Positions 34,825 through 43,763 of a DNA stretch of 64,000 nucleotides are shown here, piece by piece (the first letter of the stretch is position 1; each line of letters opens with the position of its first letter). The notes under the pieces are model-generated. The model was given only the letters and a program-made list of their open reading frames with translations, was not told the DNA's origin and made no database searches. Made by a program: the position numbers and the translations under genes. Source of the DNA: Alteribacter natronophilus (lineage in GTDB: Bacteria > Bacillota > Bacilli > Bacillales > Salisediminibacteriaceae); the NCBI RefSeq assembly GCF_006007885.1, contig NZ_VCRO01000005.1:62001-126000 (forward strand), written 5' to 3'.

Positions 34825-36312
34825 CTATAGTTTGACCGTGACGTTTGACAGTTCACTGTAAAACTCGAAACTGTGGGCTCCGCCTTCCCGGCCGACACCG
34901 CTCTCTTTCATACCTCCAAATGGGGTCCGCAGATCTCTCAGGTACCACGTGTTGATCCATATAATGCCTGCCTCGATCCGGTGCGCCACACGGTGGGCCT
35001 TTCGAAGGTCGTTTGTCCAGATCGAGGTGCCCAGCCCATAGCTGGTATCATTTGCAAAACCGACAGCTTCCTCTTCTGTATCAAACGGAATAACGGTGAC
35101 CACAGGTCCGAAAATCTCTTCCTGAACACATCTGGCCGACTGCTTCAGTCCCGTAACGATGGTTGGCTGGACGTAATACCCTTCTTCAAGCCCCTCAGGC
35201 ATTGCAGTCCCCCCGGTAATAATTGTGCCTCCTTCTTCCCCGGCCAGATTGATATAGTACTTTACGCGCTCGTAATGCTCACGGCTGACGAGCGCGCCAA
35301 CATTAGTACGTTCGTCAAATGGATCTCCCACCGTCATTTCTTTTGCTGCACGGCTGAATTTTTCAAGAAATTCGTCATAGATTCTGCTCTCCACGTAAAT
35401 TCTCGAACCGGCCAGGCATACCTGACCCTGATTTAAAAAACTGGATTTGAGCGTGGTTTCAATTACCTCATCAAGGTCTGAATCAGCAAATATGATGTTA
35501 GGATTTTTCCCGCCCAGCTCAAAAGACAGCTTTTTCAGTGAAGGGGCCGCTGCCTGCATGATCGCCGTACCGGTCTTTGTATCACCTGTGAACGTGACTG
35601 CGTCTATATCAGGATGAGTTGTAATGGCTTCCCCTGCAGATCCCGGACCAAAACCATGTACAAGATTGACGACACCATCAGGGATACCCGCCTCACTGCA
35701 GAGTTCTGCCAGCTTTGTCGCAGTCATTGGGGTCCATTCCGAAGGCTTCATGACTGCCGTGCTTCCGGCCGCCAGACACGGAGCCAGTTTCCATGTAAGC
35801 AGGAGCAGGGGAAGGTTCCATGGATTGATCATCCCCACGACACCAACCGGTCTTCTCACTGCATAATGCAGGGCTTTCTGGTCCTGCTGATAGGCTTCTG
35901 TCCCCATGGAAGTGAGGTAATCAGCAAAAAAGTAAAAATTGTGGGCTGCACGGGTAATGTCCATTTCAAGAGCGAGCCTGTATGGTTTGCCTGTATCCAC
36001 GGCTTCCAGATAGGCGAGCTCTTCCCTGTTTTCCAGGATCAGATCGCCGATTCTGCGGATAACTGAGGAACGTTCAAAGGAAGTCATCCTCCCCCATGGT
36101 CCCTGCAATGCTTTTTTCGCTGCAGATGCGGCGAGATTCACTTCCTCCTCACCACCGACCGCAATTCTGCCTATCTCCTTTTCTGTAGCCGGATTAATAT
36201 TACTGACGGTTTCTCCTGACAGGGAATCCATAAATGCTCCGTTGATAAAATGCCTGCAATTGACAGGCTTATATTTGTTAAGACTTTCATGCTCCATGAC
36301 TCGTGACTGCAT
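34825..36312 (-). CDS. nbaE: 2-Aminomuconate semialdehyde dehydrogenase
   Basis: A 495-residue aldehyde dehydrogenase of the 2-amino/2-hydroxymuconic-semialdehyde group. Catalytic residues: N166 in NPWN, E265 in FELGGKN, C299 in NQGQVCLAGSR. It oxidises 2-aminomuconate-6-semialdehyde to 2-aminomuconate with NAD+. AAAGGAAG stands six bases before the ATG. A 2-hydroxymuconic substrate is possible from sequence alone, but the adjacent dioxygenase, ACMSD and deaminase genes fix the amino route. Confidence 0.92.
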   Translation of the reverse strand: MQSRVMEHESLNKYKPVNCRHFINGAFMDSLSGETVSNINPATEKEIGRIAVGGEEEVNLAASAAKKALQGPWGRMTSFERSSVIRRIGDLILENREELAYLEAVDTGKPYRLALEMDITRAAHNFYFFADYLTSMGTEAYQQDQKALHYAVRRPVGVVGMINPWNLPLLLLTWKLAPCLAAGSTAVMKPSEWTPMTATKLAELCSEAGIPDGVVNLVHGFGPGSAGEAITTHPDIDAVTFTGDTKTGTAIMQAAAPSLKKLSFELGGKNPNIIFADSDLDEVIETTLKSSFLNQGQVCLAGSRIYVESRIYDEFLEKFSRAAKEMTVGDPFDERTNVGALVSREHYERVKYYINLAGEEGGTIITGGTAMPEGLEEGYYVQPTIVTGLKQSARCVQEEIFGPVVTVIPFDTEEEAVGFANDTSYGLGTSIWTNDLRKAHRVAHRIEAGIIWINTWYLRDLRTPFGGMKESGVGREGGAHSFEFYSELSNVTVKL

Positions 36313-36350
36313 GGTAATCTTCCTTTCAGGCGGTATTCTTGCGCAGGAAA

Positions 36351-36408
36351 CCCCGCTGAAAGCCGCTTCCTTGCAGACAGATCTTCAGGATAGCGGCTTT
36401 CTCAGGGG
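36351..36408 (-). other. Intra-operon stem-loop between deaminase and dehydrogenase genes
   Basis: GAAAGCCGC (36,358-36,366) pairs with GCGGCTTTC (36,393-36,401), and CCCC with GGGG extends the stem. It lies just past the deaminase stop codon. No T run follows, so it is more likely an mRNA processing or stability element than a terminator. Confidence 0.6.
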
Positions 36409-36418
36409 CGGGAACTGC

Positions 36419-36886
36419 TCAGTCCTCCACTTCCACAACAAGTTCAATTTCAATTGCCGTACCATTTGGCAGCTGGGCCATGCCCACAGCCGAACGGGCA
36501 TGTTTTCCTTTTTCACCCAGAACATCGTTCAGAAGATCCGATGCCCCGTTCATCACTTTCGGCTGACCGGTAAATGTTTCGGTTGAGTTCACAAAACCAA
36601 GCAGTTTGACAATCCGACTGATTTTGCCCAGGTCACCGATCTCGTGCTTGAGTACGCTCAGAAGATTTAACATGGACTGTCTTGACGCTTTGTAGCCTTC
36701 ATCTATAGACAGGTCGTCTCCCAGTTTTCCGTGGTATTCGTCAACTCCCTGGCCCGAGGTAAAAATGAGATTGCCCGTACGGACACAGCTGATGTAGTTC
36801 CCCGCTGACTGGCGTGGCGGTTTTAACTCCAGACCAAGTTCGGCTATTTTCTCCTCCGGTGTCAGCGTCTCATTAACCATTTTCAA
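36419..36886 (-). CDS. nbaF: RidA-family 2-aminomuconate deaminase
   Basis: 155 residues of the YjgF/YER057c/UK114 family (the longer chorismate-mutase-like subgroup): NLIFTSGQG, KLLGFVNSTETFTGQPKVMNGASDLL and HARSAVGMAQLPNGTAIEIELVVEV. RidA proteins hydrolyse enamine/imine intermediates. Between the dehydrogenase and decarboxylase genes it should release ammonia from 2-aminomuconate to give 4-oxalocrotonate. Its start overlaps the ACMSD gene end by 14 bases. Confidence 0.88.
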   Translation of the reverse strand: MKMVNETLTPEEKIAELGLELKPPRQSAGNYISCVRTGNLIFTSGQGVDEYHGKLGDDLSIDEGYKASRQSMLNLLSVLKHEIGDLGKISRIVKLLGFVNSTETFTGQPKVMNGASDLLNDVLGEKGKHARSAVGMAQLPNGTAIEIELVVEVED

Positions 36887-37883
36887 GCTGCCCCTCTTTT
36901 ACCCCAAGAAGCTGGAGGGCATTTTTGTAAAGAAGCTTGTCCTTTATTTCATCAGACAGGTCTTCCATCTGATCGATCGTTTTACCCGGAGGTGATTCCT
37001 TCAGGAGAAACGGATAGTCGGATCCCATTACAATCCGGTCCTCACCGAATTTTTCGATTAAATATCTTGTATTTCTTTCGTCATAGGTCAGCGCATCAAA
37101 ATAGAAGTTTTTTACGTACTCGCTTGGCGGTTTTTCCGTCACCCGCAGGTCGGGCCATACCCGCCAGCCCTGGTCCAGCCGCGGAAGAATGTAAGGGAAT
37201 GAACCGGCCCCGTGAGCAAACCAGAAACGGAGATTCGGACATTTTTCCACCACACCGCCCCAGATCAGACTGGCTGCGGCGAGAGCGGTCTCACTCGGCA
37301 TACCTACGGTGTACATGAAATTGTGCCGGGGCGTCCGGTCTTTCGCCATCGTTTCCCACGGATGGATGAAGACGAGAACATCCCACTCCTCGGCTTTTTT
37401 AAAGAACTCAAGAAATTCCGGTGCATCAAGGTTTTCCCCGTTTACATTCGTGCCGATTTCAATCCCCGACAGCCCCAGCTCATGGACACAGCGGTCCATC
37501 TCTTTGATGGCGGCTTTTGGATCCTGCATCGGCACGGTGCCAAGACCGATAAAACGGTTCGGTCGGTCTTTGACCATTTTTCCAATGAAGTTATTCTGGA
37601 GCTGAATCATCTCCAGTGCCTGGTCCACCGGGGCCCAGTAGGAAAAAGTAACCGGAATCGGTGAGACGACCTGCATGTCAATCCCTTCACGGTCCATATC
37701 CGCAATGATTTTCTCCGGTGACCAGACCTGGTCCGTGACCTTCCGGAAAAGCTTCCCGGAGACCATGATGTCTGCTTCTGACTCGCTTGTCTTCACGACA
37801 ACCGGCCACCTGTCCTGCCCGTACTTTTCCTGAAAATCAGGCAAGTCCGGTGGCATCACGTGTGTATGAGCGTCTATTCTCAT
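36873..37883 (-). CDS. nbaD: 2-Amino-3-carboxymuconate-6-semialdehyde decarboxylase (ACMSD)
   Basis: 336 residues of the amidohydrolase-fold decarboxylases. Metal ligands: H6 and H8 in DAHTHVMP, the histidine of FIHPWE, and the aspartate of GSDYPF. WFAHGAGSFPYILPRLDQGW gives the catalytic His and Arg. It removes the 3-carboxylate of ACMS before the compound can cyclise to quinolinate. It overlaps the dioxygenase gene by four bases, so the unstable intermediate's maker and user are translationally coupled. Confidence 0.95.
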   Translation of the reverse strand: MRIDAHTHVMPPDLPDFQEKYGQDRWPVVVKTSESEADIMVSGKLFRKVTDQVWSPEKIIADMDREGIDMQVVSPIPVTFSYWAPVDQALEMIQLQNNFIGKMVKDRPNRFIGLGTVPMQDPKAAIKEMDRCVHELGLSGIEIGTNVNGENLDAPEFLEFFKKAEEWDVLVFIHPWETMAKDRTPRHNFMYTVGMPSETALAAASLIWGGVVEKCPNLRFWFAHGAGSFPYILPRLDQGWRVWPDLRVTEKPPSEYVKNFYFDALTYDERNTRYLIEKFGEDRIVMGSDYPFLLKESPPGKTIDQMEDLSDEIKDKLLYKNALQLLGVKEGQLENG

Positions 37884-38437
37884 TTCACAGCACCCTCTTC
37901 TTCCGGCTGCCAGACATCCACTTCCTCAGGCATTACGTGTCCACACTTATCGCACGTTCGAAGTTCCCTGCTTCCATTAAATTCCTCAATCGCTGCTTTT
38001 ACCTGGGTTTCAATATTGGTCAGCTGCACTGTTGCTCTGTGCATTTCATGGTTGCAGTTATCGCAGAACCAGACGAAGTGCTCGAGCTCACCTTTGGCAC
38101 GTTTTCTTTCCAGTACGATGCCGTACGTATCAGCCACGCGGTGCGGAGAATGAGGAACATCAGCAGGAAGCATGAATACCTCGCCTTCCTTTACCGTCAC
38201 CACTTCACGCTCACCTTTATCGTTAATGCACTCCACGTAGCAGTCGCCTTTCATCTGATAGAAAAATTCATCTGAAGGATCAATGTGGAAATCTCTCCGG
38301 CGGTTAGGGCCCCCCAGAAGCATGGCGATGAATTCGGAATCCTCCCACAGCACTTTATTGTTTACCGGCGGCTTTAGAAGGTGCTTGTTTTCCTCGACCA
38401 TCTGCATTAGGTTAAACGCTCTTGATTTCAGATCCAT
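37880..38437 (-). CDS. nbaC: 3-Hydroxyanthranilate 3,4-dioxygenase
   Basis: A 185-residue cupin that opens the ring of 3-hydroxyanthranilate to ACMS. Fe(II) ligands are H51 and E57 (FHIDPSDEFFYQ) and H96 (DVPHSPHR). The bacterial rubredoxin-like second iron site is complete: C125/C128 in FCDNCNHEMH and C162/C165 in CDKCGHVMP. It is the first gene after the IclR gene, with a consensus cre site about 40 bases before its ATG. Confidence 0.96.
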   Translation of the reverse strand: MDLKSRAFNLMQMVEENKHLLKPPVNNKVLWEDSEFIAMLLGGPNRRRDFHIDPSDEFFYQMKGDCYVECINDKGEREVVTVKEGEVFMLPADVPHSPHRVADTYGIVLERKRAKGELEHFVWFCDNCNHEMHRATVQLTNIETQVKAAIEEFNGSRELRTCDKCGHVMPEEVDVWQPEEEGAVK

Positions 38438-38472
38438 TTAAAATTCCTCCTTGGATTTTGGAAAAGTATTTT

Positions 38473-38486
38473 TGTAACCGCTTTCA
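38473..38486. promoter_or_regulatory. CcpA cre site before the dioxygenase operon
   Basis: TGTAACCGCTTTCA matches the cre consensus TGWNANCGNTNWCA at every defined position. It overlaps the IclR stop codon and lies 36-49 bases upstream of the dioxygenase ATG. This suggests glucose repression of the ring-cleavage operon, either at an internal promoter or as a roadblock. Confidence 0.7.
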
Positions 38487-39233
38487 AATTGAATCAATAT
38501 AACCCAGGTCCCTGGAGATTGAACTGGCGGTTTTCCTGACGTTCTGAATAATTTCATCACGCCGGCTTCCCTCCATGTAGCTGACCGGTCCCACCATGTT
38601 CAGCGCTGCAACTGTCTGACCGGTGTAGGATTGAATAGGAGCTGCAATTCCGTACAGTCCGAGCTCGTTCTCGTTGTTACTGATCGAGTACCCCTGTTTA
38701 CGGATTTCCCTGAGCTCAGCCCTGAATTTTTTCACACAGGTGATCGTATTTGCTGCACGCTGTGTCAATCCTTTTGATATCGTAGGCTGAATGTAGGAAG
38801 GATTGTAGGATAAAAGGATTTTACCTGTGCTCGTACAGTAGGCCGGCTTCCTGGACCCGACAAATGTAGGGACCGGAACGGAATCTTTTGCAGAAACTTT
38901 AAGCACAAATCTGACTTCACCCGCATCAAACATGCCAATATGGACGGTACCGTTATACTTGTTGATTAACCCCTCCACGAGAGGAATCGCCTCATTGTAA
39001 ATATCCTGCTGGTACATGACATGGTTGCTCCATTCAAGAAGCTTCCACCCCAGCCTGTACTTCTTTCGGCTGTCCTGAATAAGAAGGCCTTCTGCACAGA
39101 GCGTTTTTACCAGATGATGAACCGTACTCACGTTCATACCGAGCATTTCTGCAATTTCCCTGTTACCGAGAACCGGTTTTTCATTGGTAAAACAGTCTAA
39201 AATCCTCGTAATCTTCTGAACCGACGATATCAT
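38484..39233 (-). CDS. IclR family transcriptional regulator
   Basis: 249 residues. The N-terminal winged helix is SSVQKITRILDCFTNEKPVLGNREIAEMLGMNVSTVHHLVKTL. The C-terminal IclR effector domain spans about 80-245 with YNGTVHIGMFDAGE and GLYGIAAPIQ. It likely senses anthranilate or a pathway metabolite. The ATG at 39,233 is chosen (AAGGGG, eight bases upstream); the GTG at 39,242 sits on the ribosome site. It lies between the monooxygenase pair and the ring-cleavage genes. Confidence 0.92.
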   Translation of the reverse strand: MISSVQKITRILDCFTNEKPVLGNREIAEMLGMNVSTVHHLVKTLCAEGLLIQDSRKKYRLGWKLLEWSNHVMYQQDIYNEAIPLVEGLINKYNGTVHIGMFDAGEVRFVLKVSAKDSVPVPTFVGSRKPAYCTSTGKILLSYNPSYIQPTISKGLTQRAANTITCVKKFRAELREIRKQGYSISNNENELGLYGIAAPIQSYTGQTVAALNMVGPVSYMEGSRRDEIIQNVRKTASSISRDLGYIDSI

Positions 39234-39299
39234 TCCCCGCACCCCTTAATGTATGAACATATGAACTTAACCCCCGGACTACCGTTCGACATTGATTTT

Positions 39300-40784
39300 T
39301 CAGTTGGTTTCAGTCATTCTCGTCTTCAAGGGCGGTGAGCCTTTTAATGCATCCCTCACGTTGGAAAACGTCTGCTTCTTTTTATACTGGTTATAGAAAA
39401 TGGCACGCTTGCGGATCGGGTCACCTGTATAATAGCGTTCGTACTGAAGGAGACGCTGCCCGAACGCTTCTCCACAGAGATCCCACGCCAATTTGAAAAT
39501 GTGAACTCTCTCTTCGGCAGAAACCCCTGCACGGCCGCCGTAATATTTGTCCAGGTGGGATCGGAGTTCCTCGTTTTCAAAGTCTGCGCCGGTTGGAGAC
39601 ATGAGAAGTCCTCCTGCACCGATAATCTGCATGACTTCAATGGCCCGCGGATACATGGTCGGAAGCATTCCTCTGATCGTTTCAAGAGGAGCAGCTGCCG
39701 GTCTCACTTCCCCTGTAGGCAGTGTTTCGTATTCCCGTTCGGCAGTTCTCAACAGTGAGCGGATCGTTTCCACATTCTGAACGAGTTCCCCCAGATCAGT
39801 CTGTACATTGAGATACTGATCAACGCCGATTGAATCCGCCAGTTTACAGGCGACTTCAGTTGCAAATTCCAGCTTTACATACCCTCTGACTCCTGACTGG
39901 TGAGCCGGCTGCTGGTTAATGCCTGTCTTTGAATACAACAGATTGCCTGCTTCCACATTGTTATACATGAAGACCCGGTTCCATGGTACGAGCACGTCAT
40001 CAAAAGCCAGCACGGCATCCATTTCCTCGAACCTTGAAGCAAGCGGGTGATCGAACAGAGACCGTTTGCCATCCTGCATCTGCTCGCGGCAGATGAGCTT
40101 AAGTCCCGGAGTGTCCACTGGAACTGCAAAGGCGAGTGCGTATCTTTCATCGCCCGGCGCAAATCCCGGAAACGAGTAGATAATCACTTCGTCTGTCACC
40201 GGAGCCAGTGTGGCAAGCATTTTCGCTCCCCTGACGATCAGCCCGTCATCGGTTTCCTTCACCACACCAAGGTGTGTAAACATATCTTCCTGTTCGTAGG
40301 AAGCTTTGCTCCTGTCGTTCTGCGGGTTAATAATGGCATGCGTTAAAAACAGGTCGTTCTTTTTTATATAGTTGTAGTAGCTGATGACGTTTCCTGACCA
40401 GTCCGGGTGGTATTTATCCAGAAACTCCGGGTTGCCTGCCATATTCGTGACAACTGTATTCAGGAAATCAGGCGTACGCCCCATGAGACCGAATGTGGCT
40501 CTTGCATACACCTCAAAAGCCCGGCTTCGCGCCTGAATATCTTCCGCACTCTTCGGCAGAAGAAAGGAGTTGTTTGCCCGCTCTCCCGTCTCGCTGCAGA
40601 CATGGGTAATCTGATCCTGGTATTCCGGGTCGTGCTGGAGATCATAGAGCTTTGCAATTTCTTTAATCGGCTGCTGAAACACGGGATGATTATAAACATC
40701 CGTTATCCGCTCTCCGCCCATCCAGACTTCCGGCTGCCTGGACTTTATGGCGCTAATGTACTCGTTTCCTGTTCTGATTCCCAT
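39300..40784 (-). CDS. HpaB-type FADH2-dependent monooxygenase (anthranilate 3-monooxygenase)
   Basis: 494 residues of the 4-hydroxyphenylacetate 3-hydroxylase oxygenase family (acyl-CoA dehydrogenase-like fold). Family blocks: [50 protein letters not shown] and GAGGLLMSP. It needs FADH2 from the partner reductase. The 3-hydroxyanthranilate genes downstream and the FAD synthetase gene identify the likely reaction as anthranilate to 3-hydroxyanthranilate, as in G. thermodenitrificans. No homoprotocatechuate genes are present, so hydroxyphenylacetate is unlikely. GGAGGT is six bases before the ATG. Confidence 0.85.
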   Translation of the reverse strand: MGIRTGNEYISAIKSRQPEVWMGGERITDVYNHPVFQQPIKEIAKLYDLQHDPEYQDQITHVCSETGERANNSFLLPKSAEDIQARSRAFEVYARATFGLMGRTPDFLNTVVTNMAGNPEFLDKYHPDWSGNVISYYNYIKKNDLFLTHAIINPQNDRSKASYEQEDMFTHLGVVKETDDGLIVRGAKMLATLAPVTDEVIIYSFPGFAPGDERYALAFAVPVDTPGLKLICREQMQDGKRSLFDHPLASRFEEMDAVLAFDDVLVPWNRVFMYNNVEAGNLLYSKTGINQQPAHQSGVRGYVKLEFATEVACKLADSIGVDQYLNVQTDLGELVQNVETIRSLLRTAEREYETLPTGEVRPAAAPLETIRGMLPTMYPRAIEVMQIIGAGGLLMSPTGADFENEELRSHLDKYYGGRAGVSAEERVHIFKLAWDLCGEAFGQRLLQYERYYTGDPIRKRAIFYNQYKKKQTFSNVRDALKGSPPLKTRMTETN

Positions 40785-40797
40785 TGCACTACCTCCG

Positions 40798-41280
40798 TTA
40801 TTGGTTTACTCTCTGGTTTTCTCTGATCTGATCGTTCAGGAACTTTCCTCTGCAGAACATGAGCGGTTCACCATTACCGTAGGAAAACTCCTTTATTTCA
40901 CCCAGGTAAAGAATGTGGTCGCCCGCCTCATGACGCTGCCACGGCATACATTCAAAATTGGCGAGCGCACCTTTGAGCCGGGGGCCTGTGTCTGTCTCCT
41001 CCCATTCAACCTCGAACCCTTCCTGCTCTTTGCCGGCAAACTGCCAGGCCGTCTTTTCCTGATCGGACGAAAGAATGTTCACAACAAACGGACGATCCTC
41101 CAGCATGCTGCAGGCTTTCGCCTTTTTATCGATGGATACAAGCAGTAAAGGGGGATCAAGAGAGACGGAAGTAAATGCGTTCACGGTGATTCCGTGATAC
41201 CGGTCATCTTTTTTCCATGTCACAACCGTGACACCGGTTGCAAAATGACCGAAACAGTTTCTCAGTTCACGTACGTCCAT
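40798..41280 (-). CDS. Flavin reductase (HpaC-like)
   Basis: 160 residues of the flavin-reductase-like FMN-binding split-barrel family: [44 protein letters not shown], and near the C terminus [22 protein letters not shown]. It reduces FAD with NADH for the monooxygenase. The ATG at 41,280 has GGAGGTG upstream; the earlier in-frame start lacks one. It is the first gene of the leftward cluster. Confidence 0.92.
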   Translation of the reverse strand: MDVRELRNCFGHFATGVTVVTWKKDDRYHGITVNAFTSVSLDPPLLLVSIDKKAKACSMLEDRPFVVNILSSDQEKTAWQFAGKEQEGFEVEWEETDTGPRLKGALANFECMPWQRHEAGDHILYLGEIKEFSYGNGEPLMFCRGKFLNDQIRENQRVNQ

Positions 41281-41572
41281 TCCAACACCTCCAGTTAGTC
41301 TCAGCCGGTTCCGTGTCATTTCAGAATGAGAATGATTTATTATCTCTCATCTTTGGATACCGGAATTTAACCATAGTATAGATTACACAATGTTCTAAAT
41401 AATTAAAAAAATTCATATTCTGAAATTCGTACAAAAAAATTAATATTTATGTCAGGGATTCTGTCAAATTGATTTAAATTTTAAAATATTTTGAATTAAC
41501 TTCATTTTACCTTCTCTGTTTTTGTCGTATCAACAACTATTTGTGATTGCAGGGAAACAGAGTATTTTTGTA
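41281..41572 (-). promoter_or_regulatory. AT-rich promoter region of the anthranilate cluster
   Basis: No gene is seen. The region is far richer in A/T than its surroundings. Two leftward promoter candidates are present: TATACT at 41,375-41,380, with only a poor -35, about 95 bases before the ATG; and TTGACA (41,462-41,467) with ATTAAT (41,439-41,444), 17 bases apart. Imperfect inverted repeats such as AAATTCAT...CTGAAATTC (from 41,409) could bind the IclR protein. Which start is used cannot be told. Confidence 0.45.
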
Positions 41573-41749
41573 GGCTCTGTTAAAGTTCGTTGTTGATTTT
41601 CGCTCACTGCGCTCCCTTTCCGCGGGCACCACTGCAGCCTCCTCGGAAAAACCGCCCTGCGGGGTCTTCCGTTGGTGCTTTTCCCGCAGGAGTGTCGCGC
41701 GTTCGCTCCAATCAACTTTTAAAAATCAACATTAAGCTTTAACAGAGCC
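41573..41749. mobile_element. Miniature element (long form, 177 bp)
   Basis: Ends GGCTCTGTTAAAG and CTTTAACAGAGCC are inverted repeats. Flanks TTTTTGTA (41,565-41,572) and TTTATGTA (41,750-41,757) look like an 8-bp target duplication with one later change. The core has the CCGCGGG, GCCCTGCGGGGTCT and TTTTCCCGCAGGAGT modules also seen in the 232-bp repeats. No coding capacity. The 83-bp element at 20,451 is a core-deleted relative. Confidence 0.85.
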
Positions 41750-41781
41750 TTTATGTAAGGGGGAACTTCATCAAAACAAAA

Positions 41782-41807
41782 GAGCGACTCATAAAAATGA
41801 GTCGCTC
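41782..41807 (-). terminator. Terminator of the aeRF1-like gene
   Basis: A perfect 11-bp stem (GAGCGACTCAT/ATGAGTCGCTC) followed leftwards by TTTTG. Confidence 0.88.
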
Positions 41808-41827
41808 CGTAAGGATTTTCTGTGAAA

Positions 41828-42619
41828 TTAAAATACGTTGGCAAGCACCTGTGACGGCTTGGCATTTGCCATATTCTTGTGTACAGACTTACCGACATTT
41901 ACCCGCAGCTGGGATTCGAGGGTTCTTGTCATTTCCGGCTCCCCTACAAGATAAACGGTTTTCCACTTCCGGTCCCGGTTCATCTGTTCGATATTTCCGG
42001 CAATATCCTTGTAAAAGCGCTGCATATTCTCCTCAAAGCGCTGCTGGAATTTATCCACGTGACTTGCGCCCGACTGAATGAAGTTGGTTGCCCCCATTCC
42101 ATCCTTGAACGTCCATTTTTCAGCTTCAGGATCGAATGTATAGGTGCGCGTGTCGTTCACTTCTCCGAGGGAAGTATCGATAATACGGATTTCATCCATA
42201 TTTGTAAGGACAATTCCCGAAGTCGGATACTCCTCCTGAAGTTTTTCAAGCTGGTCGGTTACCGGGCTGTTTTCCCAGTGAAACTGTGTTTCCACCGGGA
42301 GCTGCAGATAATGAACCGACCAGAGATCCCTCTCCTCAGAAGCGAAAATGACGACGCTTTTCTGCAGGTTCGTCTGGTTCCCGTGAATTTCCTTCTCCAC
42401 TTTATCCTTGATTTTCCGGTAGTTCTTGAGCGGCTCGTCATTCGTGCTCGCTTCTAAGTATTCCTCGAGTTTTCTCAACCCGTTTTTCAGCCGGATCTTC
42501 CATTCACCTTTCTGCTGGTCCTGGTTTGACCGGTCCGTATTTAAATAAACGCTCAGTACGCATTTTCCTTCTGGGCATTTGTAATCCTTTAGAGTTTCCA
42601 ATTCCTTAGCTAGTGCCAT
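41828..42619 (-). CDS. Putative aeRF1/VLRF1-like release-factor-fold protein
   Basis: 263 residues. The N terminus ELETLKDYKCPEGKCVLSVYLNTD resembles the bacterial archaeo-eukaryotic-type release factor (baeRF/VLRF1) proteins of Bacillaceae, and the middle has YPTSGIVLTNMDEIRIIDTSLGEV, an eRF1 domain-2-like strand set. No GGQ motif is visible. The C-terminal KTVYLVGEPEMTRTLESQL suits an eRF1 domain-3-like fold. The family is suspected to act in ribosome rescue or translation control. The assignment is by pattern only. AAAGGAGG precedes the ATG. Confidence 0.6.
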   Translation of the reverse strand: MALAKELETLKDYKCPEGKCVLSVYLNTDRSNQDQQKGEWKIRLKNGLRKLEEYLEASTNDEPLKNYRKIKDKVEKEIHGNQTNLQKSVVIFASEERDLWSVHYLQLPVETQFHWENSPVTDQLEKLQEEYPTSGIVLTNMDEIRIIDTSLGEVNDTRTYTFDPEAEKWTFKDGMGATNFIQSGASHVDKFQQRFEENMQRFYKDIAGNIEQMNRDRKWKTVYLVGEPEMTRTLESQLRVNVGKSVHKNMANAKPSQVLANVF

Positions 42620-42865
42620 GAATGAACCTCCTTTAAAAGCTTGTAATAGGTATGTAGCCTGAAACAGGGGTGCTCAAACTACAATTTGTTCATTATATGT
42701 ACTCGGAACCGGGGGATGGTATGTGTAAATTTTTCAATGAATGCCGGGGCAGGGATAGGAACGAGCCGTTACGAAAAGGTATAATATCCTGCAGAAAGGA
42801 ACACAGGATGTCGGGTTAATAGCGGTCAGCCCTGCTAAGCTGTTCTATGAAGGGAGGTCACCGGT

Positions 42866-43711
42866 ATGGAGTCACTTGAGAGGCTGAATGACGCACTTTC
42901 GTTCATCGAGGAAAATCTGGAAGAGAGCATCGATTACAAAGAGGTGGCACGGATAGCTTGCTGTTCGGAATTTCACTTTAAGCGGATGTTTTCATTTCTG
43001 GCGGGCATTACGCTCTCCGAATACATCCGTAAGCGCAGGCTTACTCAGGCAGCATTCGATCTGAGGGCCGGGAATGCAAAAGTACTGGATATCGCCTTAA
43101 AGTATGGATACGCTTCACCTGATGCCTTTGCCAGAGCGTTTCAGAATCTGCATGGCATGACGCCCAGTGTAGCTCGCAAAAGTGGATTGTCTCTGAAGGC
43201 ATATCCCCGGATGACCTTCCAGTTAACCGTGAAAGGGGCTGGGGAATTGAATTACCGAATTGAAGAGAAAGAAGCATTCCGCGTGGCAGGAGTAATGAAG
43301 CGCATTACACTGATCTACAGCGGGACAAATTCTGATATCAGCGAAATGCTTCAGAAAACACCGCAGGAAACATTCGAAAGAATTAAAAAGCTGTCTGATT
43401 TGGAGCCGTCCGGGATCATTCATGTGTGCACCAACTTTTCCGAGGGAAGAGAAGACAATGGTGAACTGGATTATTACATCGCAGCTGCAACGTCGAAGCC
43501 ATGTCCCGAGGATTTTGATGACCTCGAGGTAGAGGCAGCCACCTGGGCTGTTTTTGAAGTGAGTGGTGACTGGGAGAAAGTTCAGGAGGCGTGGGGTCGA
43601 ATCTATGCCGAATGGTTTCCATCATCCGGCTTTGAACTCAATAAAGGGCCTGAAATTCTTGCCAGTACAGACCGGTTCAGCGAGATATGGATACCTGTAA
43701 AGAAGAAATAG
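42866..43711 (+). CDS. AraC-family regulator with GyrI-like effector domain
   Basis: 281 residues. Two helix-turn-helix motifs occupy about 8-105 ([26 protein letters not shown] and [28 protein letters not shown]). A GyrI/Rob-like small-molecule domain follows (about 120-281, [14 protein letters not shown] to [10 protein letters not shown]). Such proteins respond to drugs or hydrophobic compounds. AGGGAGG stands before the ATG, and a TATAAT-like box occurs near 42,780. No linked target gene is obvious. Confidence 0.92.
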   Translation: MESLERLNDALSFIEENLEESIDYKEVARIACCSEFHFKRMFSFLAGITLSEYIRKRRLTQAAFDLRAGNAKVLDIALKYGYASPDAFARAFQNLHGMTPSVARKSGLSLKAYPRMTFQLTVKGAGELNYRIEEKEAFRVAGVMKRITLIYSGTNSDISEMLQKTPQETFERIKKLSDLEPSGIIHVCTNFSEGREDNGELDYYIAAATSKPCPEDFDDLEVEAATWAVFEVSGDWEKVQEAWGRIYAEWFPSSGFELNKGPEILASTDRFSEIWIPVKKK

Positions 43712-43719
43712 AGCACGAT

Positions 43720-43751
43720 AAGAAAAGCACCCGGCTCCGGGTGCTTTTCTT
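43720..43751 (+). terminator. Terminator of the AraC gene
   Basis: A 15-bp perfect stem (AAGAAAAGCACCCGG with CCGGGTGCTTTTCTT) with a two-base loop. Confidence 0.88.
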
Positions 43752-43763
43752 GTGGTCACAGGC

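Noticed and set aside
39300-41280. HpaB/HpaC pair as 4-hydroxyphenylacetate hydroxylase
   Set aside because: No homoprotocatechuate dioxygenase or later hpa genes are present, while the 3-hydroxyanthranilate genes and the FAD synthetase gene follow directly.
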